This document shows positions 7,971 to 15,219 of a stretch of 42,965 bases of DNA, in pieces. Below the pieces are notes generated by a model that saw only the letters and a program-made list of their open reading frames with translations, had not been told where the DNA came from and made no database searches. Origin of the DNA: Ectopseudomonas mendocina (GTDB taxonomy: Bacteria; Pseudomonadota; Gammaproteobacteria; Pseudomonadales; Pseudomonadaceae); assembly GCF_008041835.1 (NCBI RefSeq), contig NZ_VRYE01000042.1, positions 1-42,965 on the forward strand. Direction: 5' to 3'. Made by a program: the position numbers and the translations under genes. Position 1 is the stretch's first letter. Every line of letters starts with the position of its first letter.

Positions 7971-9071
7971 CTGGTGTCAGGTGTGGGCTGCGTAACGACG
8001 GATTACGCTTCGCTAATCCATCCCGCGCGATGCCTTCAGCGGCCCTGAAATTGTAGGAGCCCCGCCCCGGGGCGAATTTTGGTAATCCGGTGCGATTTCG
8101 CTGAGGTCGCGATTCGCCGCGGGGCGCGGCTCCTACAGTGGGTCGGTGGCTTACTCTGGTGTCAGGTGTGGGCTGCGTCCAGCGGATTACGCTTCGCTGA
8201 TCCATCCCGCGCGATGCCTTCAGCAGCACTGAAATTGTAGGAGCCCCGCCCCGGGGCGAATTTTGGTAATCCGGTGCGATTTCGCTGAGGCTGCGATTCG
8301 CCGCGAGGCGCGGCTCCTACAGTGGGTCGGTGGCTTACTCTGGTGTCAGGTGTGGGCTGCGCCCGACGGATTACGCTTCGCTAATCCATCCCGCGCGATG
8401 CCTTCAGCAGCCCTGAAATTGTAGGAGCCCCGCCCCGGGGCGAATTTTTGTAATCCGGTGCGATTTCGCTGAGGCTGCGATTCGCCGCGAGGCGCGGCTC
8501 CTACAGTGGGTCGGTGGCTTACTCTGGTGTCAGGTGTGGGCTGCGCCCGACGGATTACGCTTCGCTAATCCATCCCGCGCGATGCCTTCAGCGGCCCTGA
8601 AATTGTAGGAGCCCCGCCCCGGGGCGAATTTTGGTAATCCGGTGCGATTTCGCTGAGGCCGCGATTCGCCGCGGGGCGCGGCTCCTACAGTGAGTCGGTG
8701 GCTTACTCTGGTGTCAGGTGTGGGCTGCGTCCAGCGGATTACGCTCGCTGATACATCCCGCGCGATGCCTTCAGCGGCACTGAAATTGTAGGAGCCCCGC
8801 CCCGGGGCGAATTTTTGTAATCCGGTGCGATTTCGGTGAGGCCGCGATTCGCCGCGGGGCGCGGCTCCTACAGTGGGTCGGTGGCTTACTCTGGTGTCAG
8901 GTGTGGGCTGCGTCCAGCGGATTACGCTCGCTGATCCATCCCGCGCGATGCCTTCAGCAGCCCTGAAATTGTAGGAGCCCCGCCCCGGGGCGATTTTTGG
9001 TAATCCGGTGCGATTTCGCTGAGGCTGCGATTCGCCGCGGGGCGCGGCTCCTACAGTGGGTCGGTGGCTTA
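7971..9071. repeat. tandem array, six copies of a ~184-bp unit
   Basis: The word TTGTAGGAGCCCCGCCCC recurs at 8051, 8235, 8419, 8603, 8786 and 8969, giving periods of 184, 184, 184, 183 and 183 bases. Each unit holds two inverted REP-like palindromes (GGAGCCCCGCCCCGGGGCGA and TTCGCCGCGGGGCGCGGCTC), the segment GTGGGTCGGTGGCTTACTC, then GTGTCAGGTGTGGGCTGCG, and the palindrome GGATTACGCTTCGCTAATCC. Copies differ by scattered substitutions. The last copy runs into the stop codon of the nadC fragment. No protein-coding frame in it looks real. Confidence 0.92.
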
Positions 9072-9402
9072 CAACGCCAGGCGCATCGACAAATCCACCG
9101 CCTTCACATCCTTGGTCAGCGTCCCTAGCGAGATGTAATCCACCCCCGTCTCGGCGATCACGCGCAAGGTGCTGTCGTTGATCCCGCCCGAGGCTTCGAG
9201 CTTGGCGCGGCCGGCGGTGAGTCTTACGGCTTCGCGCATGTCCTCCAGTGACAGTTCGTCGAGCATGACGATATCGGCGCCCGCTTCCAGCGCTTGGCGC
9301 AGTTCTTCCAGGCTTTCCACTTCCACCGGCTTGCCCGGGGCGATCTGGTGGGTGGCGTTGATGGCCTGGGGGATGTGTTTTCCCTTGATCAGGAAGGTGT
9401 CG
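9071..9402 (-). pseudogene. nadC: truncated nadC 3' fragment
   Basis: The minus strand encodes about the last 110 residues of quinolinate phosphoribosyltransferase ([17 protein letters not shown] ... [26 protein letters not shown]), nearly identical to the end of the full nadC at 10890-11738. It has a 6-base deletion (one VE pair lost), an 18-base deletion (around [11 protein letters not shown] versus [17 protein letters not shown]) and roughly two dozen substitutions. Similarity stops near 9402, so the catalytic N-terminal two thirds are missing. Its divergence suggests it came from another lineage rather than a fresh local duplication. Confidence 0.9.
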
Positions 9403-9427
9403 AATATCTCTGTGTATGGGGTTCGCC

Positions 9428-9478
9428 TCGCGGTACGGCGGATTCGTAGAATGGAATGGCCGCAGGCGTGACCGTGAT
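9428..9478. repeat. decayed composite repeat next to the nadC fragment
   Basis: CGCGGTACGGCGGATTCGTA followed by GAATGGAATGGCCGCAGGCG aligns with CGCGGTATGACGGATCACTCGT and the GGATGGATTAGCCGAAGGCG stretch at about 5031-5080. It lies between the end of nadC similarity and the start of the HEPN-MNT pair. Confidence 0.55.
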
Positions 9479-9574
9479 TTGCCGCTGTGGCAACCGTCAA
9501 AAAGGGCGCAGCGGCGAATTGCGAGCGGTATGATGGCGCAGCTTTCAACTCCTGGCATGGAGCAAGGGTTTGCT

Positions 9575-9994
9575 ATGACTGATCAAGATATCCGCTGGCT
9601 ACAGCGACTGAGCAACTATCAGCGTGCCCTTGGGCAACTGACCCGGGCGGTTGAGCTGGCGCAGAGTCGTCCGCTCAGCGAGTTGGAGCGACAGGGGCTG
9701 ATCCAGGCATTCGAGTTTGTTTTCGAGTTGGCCTGGAATCTGATGAAGGATTACTTTGTTTATCAGGGCAATCCGGCTATTACGGGGTCTCGCGATGCGA
9801 TTCGCACGGCGTTCAAGCAGGGGCTGGTCGTCGATGGCGAAGGTTGGATGGAGATGATCAAGAGCCGTAATCAGACGGCCCATGCCTACAATGAATCCAT
9901 CGCTATTGAGATCGCCGGGCGCATTCTGGCGCGTTATCAGGATCTCTTCGTGCAATTTCAGCAGCGGATGCAAGGGCTGGCCAGCGAGCTATGA
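9575..9994 (+). CDS. HEPN protein of the HI0074 family (toxin-like partner of an MNT)
   Basis: 139-residue helical protein of the 'nucleotidyltransferase substrate-binding' HI0074 family, a HEPN branch. It contains R98-x4-H103-x-Y105 (KSRNQTAHAY), the same RNase and AMPylation-site layout seen in HepT toxins. The ATG at 9575 follows AAGGG (about 9564-9568); an earlier in-frame ATG at 9557 is possible. The stop overlaps the start of the downstream MNT gene as ATGA. The HEPN gene comes first here, whereas at 6127-6937 the MNT gene comes first. Toxin function is inferred from the motif and pairing. Confidence 0.87.
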   Translation: MTDQDIRWLQRLSNYQRALGQLTRAVELAQSRPLSELERQGLIQAFEFVFELAWNLMKDYFVYQGNPAITGSRDAIRTAFKQGLVVDGEGWMEMIKSRNQTAHAYNESIAIEIAGRILARYQDLFVQFQQRMQGLASEL

Positions 9995-10320
9995 CGGGTG
10001 AGAGTCGGTTCGGGTTGCCGCTGCATGCGGTCGAGAAGTTATGCGCTGTTTTTCGCGCGTGTCCGCAGGTCGAGCGAGTCATTCTGTATGGCTCACGTGC
10101 CAAAGGTAATTATCGAGTTGGGTCGGATATCGATCTGACGGTTGAGGGGAAAGGGCTTTCACTGGCGCAGTTATTGGCCATGGAGAGCCAGATCGACGAG
10201 TTGTTGCTGCCCTGGATGGTCGATCTTTCTCTCAAGGATCGTATCGATAACCCGGCGCTGCTCGATCATATCGCTCGCGTCGGGTTGACCTTTTATGAGC
10301 GCGGCAGGGCGGATGTGTAG
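9991..10320 (+). CDS. MNT-family nucleotidyltransferase (HI0073 type), putative antitoxin
   Basis: 109-residue nucleotidyltransferase-domain protein with GSx10DxD: G34-S35 and D46-x-D48 in YGSRAKGNYRVGSDIDLTV, followed by the usual short alpha/beta core (LLLPWMVDLS, NPALLDHIARVG). It is the expected partner of the overlapping HI0074-type HEPN protein and by analogy could AMPylate Y105 of that protein. The start overlaps the upstream stop by four bases. A three-copy repeat array begins about 70 bases after its stop. Confidence 0.87.
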   Translation: MTGESRFGLPLHAVEKLCAVFRACPQVERVILYGSRAKGNYRVGSDIDLTVEGKGLSLAQLLAMESQIDELLLPWMVDLSLKDRIDNPALLDHIARVGLTFYERGRADV

Positions 10321-10389
10321 GGTGGAGTCGTCGTAGTTGCCTCCATCGTCATCGTTTGCCACCAGGCTGCTGGTGATGCAGATAGCTGC

Positions 10390-10889
10390 ACTCAGCGCGA
10401 TGCCATCAGCGGCCCTGAAATTGTAGGAGCCCCGCCCCGGGGCGATTTTTTGTAATCCAGCTCGATTTCGCTGATGCTGCGATTCGCCGCGAGGCGCGGC
10501 TCCTACAGTGAGTCGGTGGCTTACTCTGGCACCAGGTGTGGGCTGCGTCCGACGGATTACGCTCGCTAATCTATCCCGCGCGATGCCTTCAGCAGTCCTG
10601 AAAATTGTAGGAGCCCCGCCCCGGGGCGAATTTTTGTAATCCAGCGCGATTTCGGTGAGGCCGCGATTCGCCGCGAGGCGCGGCTCCTACAGTGAGTAGG
10701 TGGCTTGCTCTGGCGCCAGGTGTGGGCTGCGTCCGACGGATTACGCTTCGCTAATCTATCCCGCGCGATGCCTTCAGCAGCCCTGAAAATTGTAGGAGCC
10801 CCGCCCCGGGGCGAATTTTTGTAATCCAGTGCGATTTCGGTGAGGCTGCGATTCGCCGCGGGGCGCGGCTCCTACAGTGAATCGGCGGC
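10390..10889. repeat. tandem array, three copies of the ~184-bp unit
   Basis: Same unit as at 7971-9071, with TTGTAGGAGCCCCGCCCC at 10421, 10605 and 10790 (periods 184 and 185). It lies between the convergent MNT gene and nadC, and its last palindrome ends about 15 bases from the nadC stop codon. The first copy is partly decayed at its left edge. Confidence 0.92.
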
Positions 10890-11738
10890 TTACAAGGCCA
10901 ACCGCATCGACAAGTCCACCGCCTTCACGTCCTTGGTCAGCGTCCCTAGCGAGATGTAGTCCACGCCCGTTTCCGCGATCACGCGCAAGGTGCTGTCGTT
11001 GATGCCGCCTGAGGCTTCGAGTTTGGCGCGGCCGGCGGTGAGTCTTACGGCTTCGCGCATGTCCTCCAGTGACAGTTCGTCGAGCATGACGATATCGGCC
11101 CCCGATTCCAGCGCTTGGTGCAGTTCTTCCAGACTTTCCACTTCCACTTCCACCGGCTTGCCCGGGGCGATCTGGTGGGCGGCGTTGATGGCCTGGGCGA
11201 TGCCGCCGCAGGCAGCGATGTGGTTTTCCTTTATAAGGAAGGCATCGTACAGACCGATACGGTGGTTGTGGCAGCCCCCGCAGGTCACCGCGTACTTCTG
11301 TGCCAGGCGCAGACCGGGGAGGGTCTTGCGGGTGTCCAGCAGTTTTACCTGGGTGCCTTCAACCAGGTCGGCATAGTGGCGGCAGCGGGTGGCGACGGCA
11401 GACAGGGTCTGCAGGAAGTTCAGGGCGCTGCGCTCGCCGCTGAGCAGGGCGCGGGCCGGGCCTTCGAGACGGAATAGGGTCTGGTCGGCGCTGACCTTGT
11501 CGCCGTCCTGCACTTGCCAATGCACCGCCACGCGTGGGTCGAGCTGACGAAACACCGCATCGACCCAGGCCGTGCCGCAGATCACTGCGTCTTCGCGGGT
11601 GATCACCCGGGCGCTGGCCAGGCGCTCGGCCGGAATCAGCTGGGCGGTGATGTCGCCGCTGCCGATGTCTTCGGCCAGGGCGCGGCGGACGTTGGCTTCT
11701 ATTTCGCTGCTGAGGTCGGCGAGGGTCAGGTTGGGCAT
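10890..11738 (-). CDS. nadC: nicotinate-nucleotide pyrophosphorylase (quinolinate phosphoribosyltransferase)
   Basis: Converts quinolinate and PRPP to nicotinate mononucleotide, CO2 and pyrophosphate in de novo NAD synthesis. The 282-residue protein starts at [13 protein letters not shown], whose ATG has GGAG just upstream; a longer frame to 11828 lacks such support. Family motifs: TAQLIPAE and the phosphoribosyl-binding region, [41 protein letters not shown] in the centre, and the C-terminal ASGGIN and TGVDYISLG strands. It is complete and probably the functional copy, in contrast to the fragment at 9071-9402. In P. aeruginosa nadC is the conserved neighbour of pilA. Confidence 0.96.
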   Translation of the reverse strand: MPNLTLADLSSEIEANVRRALAEDIGSGDITAQLIPAERLASARVITREDAVICGTAWVDAVFRQLDPRVAVHWQVQDGDKVSADQTLFRLEGPARALLSGERSALNFLQTLSAVATRCRHYADLVEGTQVKLLDTRKTLPGLRLAQKYAVTCGGCHNHRIGLYDAFLIKENHIAACGGIAQAINAAHQIAPGKPVEVEVESLEELHQALESGADIVMLDELSLEDMREAVRLTAGRAKLEASGGINDSTLRVIAETGVDYISLGTLTKDVKAVDLSMRLAL

Positions 11739-12140
11739 GATCGGCTCCGGTGTAGGCGAGGGGCGATTATAGAGGCAGGCAGGGGCAGGGCAATGGGCTG
11801 GAGTGTGCTCGCAGCCATCGAAGGGCAAAAGGATTTCGCTGCGGCGTGCAGCGTCAGAAGAGGCTTGTACGGCCCGACCGGCGGGGCAGCGTCACAGGGC
11901 TGTCAGCGTTAGGCTGTAGAGATACGCGACGTGTATTGGCTACCGTCTGGAGGTGGCGTGTAGCTATCTGTGATCTGGGTCATGTCTGTAGGAAAAATTG
12001 GCTTGGTATGGCGCGCAGCCTCCCTATAATGCCTTTACTTTTTACATTATTGACGCCAGGCCTTTGACGTTAAGGACGACGCTCGGTTGACGCTGTGCAG
12101 ACCAGGAAGCCCGGGTTCGGGCAGTCTGCGGGAGACTAGA
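11739..12140. other. intergenic region between divergent nadC and the DUF1631 gene
   Basis: No gene is seen in these ~400 bases. The part nearest nadC is its untranslated leader. The right part holds the promoter described at 12003-12030 and a ~100-base leader with GGAG (12131-12134) before an ATG at 12141. No tRNA gene was found here, although P. aeruginosa carries a tRNA-Thr between pilA and nadC. Confidence 0.6.
12003..12030 (+). promoter_or_regulatory. sigma-70-type promoter of the DUF1631 gene
   Basis: TTGGTA (12003-12008) and a perfect TATAAT (12025-12030) are separated by 16 bases. Transcription would begin near 12037, about 100 bases before the ATG at 12141. Confidence 0.6.
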
Positions 12141-12313
12141 ATGAAGACCGACGCGAATGTGGTGCACCTGGCCAAGGTCATCGCAGAGCAATCGCCAACT
12201 TCGCCGGTAGGAAGACTGCCCGTGGCGCTGATTCAGGTGCGTGACAAAGCGGCGCAACAGCTCAAGCAGAGTCTGCAGAGCCTGTCGACAATGCCGACGA
12301 TACCCTCTTCGAG
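12141..12313 (+). other. N-terminal coding part of the DUF1631 gene, out of frame
   Basis: From the ATG at 12141 (GGAG 6 bases upstream) the frame reads MKTDANVVHLAKVIAEQ ... LPVALIQVRDKAAQQLKQSLQSL, which is typical of the start of DUF1631 proteins. After CTG at 12282-12284 it leaves the family sequence. The expected continuation FDNADDTLFEMADR is found in the next frame. One missing T at about 12285 explains the break: the whole 12141-14440 span is one base short of a multiple of three. Either a true frameshift mutation or a sequencing error. Confidence 0.75.
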
Positions 12314-14440
12314 ATGGCGGATCGGGCGACCAGCAATGCCGAGCAGAATGCTTTCTTCGAGGCCATGCGTGACCTGCGTCTGAAGCGCAAGAGCATCGAG
12401 CGCGGTTTCCTGCAGAAGGTGTTCGAGTCTTTCGCCAATCTCAACCAGTACGAAATCGGCAAGCCGCAGCCAGCACTGGATGCGGTGTCCTTCGACAGCC
12501 TAAGCCTGGTGCAGAACGACGAGCTGGAAGAAACCGTGGCGCTGGACGCCATGGTGGCCAAGGTGATGAGCCGAGACGCTGTTGCGTTGGGCCATCTCAC
12601 CACGCGCCTCAATGCGGTGATCAGCAAGAAGCTGGACGACAAGAGCAACCCGCTCGGCCCCACCCTGCTCAGCGAATACTTCCTCGACGCCTGCAGTAGC
12701 CTGGGTGTGGAGATCAAGGTCAAGCTGATCATCCTCAAGCTGTTCGAAAAGTACGTGCTCGGCAGCTGCGACATGCTATACGCCGAGGCCAACCAGGCGC
12801 TGGTCAGCGCCGGCGTGTTGCCTGAACTGAAGTCCGCACCGCCGCGCCGTCAGCAGCGCCCGGCAGCTTCCACTTATGTTCAGTCGTCCGGCGAGGAAGG
12901 CATGCCCTTGCTCGAAGGCGCCGATCAGGGCGTGCAGGAAGTGTTCGGTGCGTTGCAGGATCTGCTCTCGCAAGTGCGCGGCACGGCGATGCCACGCCGG
13001 GCTCAGACAGCCGATGCAATGCCGATCACCAGCAGTGACCTGACGCGCCTGCTATCGCATATGCAGCAGCGTGCTCCGGCCCAGGCCACTATCGAAGACT
13101 TCGACCTGCGCGAGCAGCTCGAGCAACTGCTCGAGCGCGCCAGTGCCAAGAGCGGCAAGGCGCGGGTAGTGGGTGAGGTGGATGAAGATGTGATCAACCT
13201 GGTATCGATGCTGTTCGAGTTCATTCTCGACGATCGCACCCTGCCGGATTCGCTCAAGGCGCTGATCGGACGTCTGCAGATCCCGATGCTCAAGGTTGCG
13301 GTGCTGGACAAGACCTTCTTCAGCCGTGGCAGCCACCCGGCGCGCCGCCTGTTCAATGAAATCGCTTCTGCGACCCTTGGCTGGGTCGATCAGGACGATG
13401 CGCAGCGTGACAGCCTCTATCAGAAGATCGAGCAGGTGGTGCAGCGTCTGCTGAACGATTTCGTCGATGATCCGGCGATTTTCTCCGAACTGCTGGCCGA
13501 GTTCATGGCGTTCACTGGCGATGAGCGTCGTCGTAGTGAACTGCTCGAGCAGCGCACGCGCGACGCCGAGGAAGGCAGCGCCAAGGCCGAGTTGGCGCGT
13601 CGTCAGGTCGAGCACGCATTGAACGAACGACTGCTGGGCAAGACCCTGCCGGAAGTGGTGGTGCGGTTGCTGCAGGAAGCCTGGAGCAAGGTGCTGATGC
13701 TCACCTGCCTCAAGCATGGCGTGGAGTCGGACGAATGGCAGGCTGCGCTGCAGACCATGGACGACCTGGTCTGGAGTGTCGCCCCGCACGAGGATCCAGA
13801 GGCGCGTCTGCGTTTGCTGGAGCTGGTGCCTGGCTTGCTCAAGGCGCTGCGCGAAGGCATGGCCAGTGCGGCGTTCGATCCGTTCTCTACCAGCGAGTTC
13901 TTCAGCCAATTGGAAGTGCTGCATGTGCAGGCCTTCCAGCGCTTCAAGCGCGCGGCCCCGGAAGCCGAGACGGCCATTGTCGAGGACGCTGCGCACACCG
14001 ATCCGAGCGAAGCCGGCATCGAACTGCCACTGCTGGAGCTGCCGGCAGCTGAAGAGGTCGAGGACGCTCCGGCGATGGTTGAGGTGGTCGAAGAGATCAT
14101 TCTGCTCGCGCCGGGCCAGACCCGTCCGCAGGAGCCGGACGTGGTGCTCCCGGACGACGACGAGGCGCTGCTGCAGGTGGACAGCCTGCGTGTGGGTAGC
14201 TGGGTGGAAATCCAGGAAGATGAAGAGCACAAGCTGCGTTGCAAGCTGGCGGCCATCATCAAACCCACTGGCAAGTACGTGTTCGTCAATCGCACCGGCA
14301 TGAAGGTGCTGGAGAAGACGCGCAACGCGCTGGCGGTGGAGTTCCGCCGCAACGCTGTGCGCCTGCTTGACGATGCGCTGCTGTTCGACCGCGCCCTGGA
14401 GTCGGTCATCGGTAATCTGCGCAAGCTCAAGCACAGCTGA
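12314..14440 (+). CDS. DUF1631 family protein (main part, downstream of the frameshift)
   Basis: The remaining frame gives 708 residues beginning MADRATSNAEQNAFFEAMRDLRLKRKSIERGF. This is an internal part of the family, not a natural start: no ribosome binding site precedes 12314. With the base restored the protein would be 766 residues from 12141. It is rich in Leu, Glu and Asp, largely helical, with an acidic segment near residues 540-620 and a C-terminal small beta domain (VGSWVEIQEDEEHKLRCKLAAIIKPTGKYVFVNRTGMKV) that resembles the PilZ-like tail of this family. Function is unknown. The same gene sits between nadC and ampD in P. aeruginosa. Confidence 0.85.
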   Translation: MADRATSNAEQNAFFEAMRDLRLKRKSIERGFLQKVFESFANLNQYEIGKPQPALDAVSFDSLSLVQNDELEETVALDAMVAKVMSRDAVALGHLTTRLNAVISKKLDDKSNPLGPTLLSEYFLDACSSLGVEIKVKLIILKLFEKYVLGSCDMLYAEANQALVSAGVLPELKSAPPRRQQRPAASTYVQSSGEEGMPLLEGADQGVQEVFGALQDLLSQVRGTAMPRRAQTADAMPITSSDLTRLLSHMQQRAPAQATIEDFDLREQLEQLLERASAKSGKARVVGEVDEDVINLVSMLFEFILDDRTLPDSLKALIGRLQIPMLKVAVLDKTFFSRGSHPARRLFNEIASATLGWVDQDDAQRDSLYQKIEQVVQRLLNDFVDDPAIFSELLAEFMAFTGDERRRSELLEQRTRDAEEGSAKAELARRQVEHALNERLLGKTLPEVVVRLLQEAWSKVLMLTCLKHGVESDEWQAALQTMDDLVWSVAPHEDPEARLRLLELVPGLLKALREGMASAAFDPFSTSEFFSQLEVLHVQAFQRFKRAAPEAETAIVEDAAHTDPSEAGIELPLLELPAAEEVEDAPAMVEVVEEIILLAPGQTRPQEPDVVLPDDDEALLQVDSLRVGSWVEIQEDEEHKLRCKLAAIIKPTGKYVFVNRTGMKVLEKTRNALAVEFRRNAVRLLDDALLFDRALESVIGNLRKLKHS

Positions 14441-14443
14441 TTG

Positions 14444-14470
14444 TTGCCAGGAGCGCTTCGCGCCTGGCAA
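14444..14470 (+). terminator. hairpin just after the DUF1631 stop
   Basis: TTGCCAGG (14444-14451) pairs with CCTGGCAA (14463-14470), leaving an 11-base interior that could extend the stem. No T run follows, so it may be a terminator of weak type or an mRNA 3'-end stabiliser. Confidence 0.4.
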
Positions 14471-14480
14471 CGGCCTGGTC

Positions 14481-14561
14481 TGTAGGAGCCCCGCCCCGGG
14501 GCGAAGCTGTTAAATCCTGCGGCGTGCTCGATATTGATTCGCCGCGAGGCGCGGCTCCTAC
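14481..14561. repeat. REP-like inverted pair
   Basis: TGTAGGAGCCCCGCCCCGGG at the left and the inverted TTCGCCGCGAGGCGCGGCTC followed by CTAC at the right are the same two palindromes as in the 184-bp unit, with about 30 bases between. It lies between the DUF1631 gene and ampD. Confidence 0.85.
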
Positions 14562-14665
14562 CTTTCGTGATTCTCGTCTTCCGGCCTTTGCACATCCTGT
14601 TGCGGCCTCGCGCTTGGCCGACGTAGCCAGCTGCTCTAGAGTGGTGACACGTTTAGGAGTGCCAC

Positions 14666-15217
14666 ATGCTGCTCGACCCTTCCACTGGCTGGTTTCAGGG
14701 CATCCCTCACTGCCCATCGCCGAATTTCAACGCTCGCCCCGGTGGCGAGATCTCTCTGCTGGTGGTGCACAACATCAGCCTGCCGCCTGGGCAGTTCGGT
14801 ACTGGCAAGGTGCAAGCGTTCTTTCAGAACCGCTTGCCGGTGGACGAACATCCTTTCTTCGCCGAAATTGCGTCCTTGCAGGTTTCCGCCCATTTCTTCA
14901 TCGAGCGTGATGGCGCGCTGACGCAGTTCGTTTCCTGCCTCGATCGTGCCTGGCACGCCGGGGTTTCCTGGTTCGAGGGGCGCGACAACTGCAACGATTT
15001 TTCGCTGGGTGTGGAGCTGGAAGGAACGGATGATCTGCCCTACACCGACGCTCAGTACGCCAGGTTGGTCGAGCTGACGCGGCAGTTGCTGGGCGCCTAT
15101 CCGGCGTTGTCGGCGCAGCGTATCCGTGGCCACAGCGACATCGCGCCCGGGCGCAAGACCGACCCGGGGGCAGCGTTCGACTGGTCTCGTTTGCACGCCG
15201 AATTGAAGGAGAGGTAG
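14666..15217 (+). CDS. ampD: AmpD, 1,6-anhydro-N-acetylmuramyl-L-alanine amidase
   Basis: Cytosolic zinc amidase that cleaves anhydro-muropeptides during peptidoglycan recycling; its loss raises AmpR-driven beta-lactamase expression. The 183 residues show the amidase_2 fold with zinc ligands H35 (VVHNIS), H156 and D166 (RGHSDIAPGRKTDPG) and the catalytic-type Glu E117 (LGVELEG). The ATG follows TAGGAG. ampE follows after 2 bases, so the two form an operon as in other gamma-proteobacteria. Confidence 0.96.
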   Translation: MLLDPSTGWFQGIPHCPSPNFNARPGGEISLLVVHNISLPPGQFGTGKVQAFFQNRLPVDEHPFFAEIASLQVSAHFFIERDGALTQFVSCLDRAWHAGVSWFEGRDNCNDFSLGVELEGTDDLPYTDAQYARLVELTRQLLGAYPALSAQRIRGHSDIAPGRKTDPGAAFDWSRLHAELKER

Positions 15218-15219
15218 CA

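Noticed and set aside
7971..9071. Regular repeats considered as a CRISPR array
   Set aside because: The whole 184-bp unit is conserved with no variable spacers, the period is far too long, and no cas genes are present.
8530..9558. A 342-codon frame running through the repeat array and the nadC fragment
   Set aside because: Its translation is a repeated Arg/Pro/Gly-rich peptide produced by the 184-bp units; it has no family likeness.
11739..12140. Search for the tRNA-Thr that P. aeruginosa carries between pilA and nadC
   Set aside because: No cloverleaf with a TTCGA-type T arm and acceptor stem could be found here or in 4701-10889.
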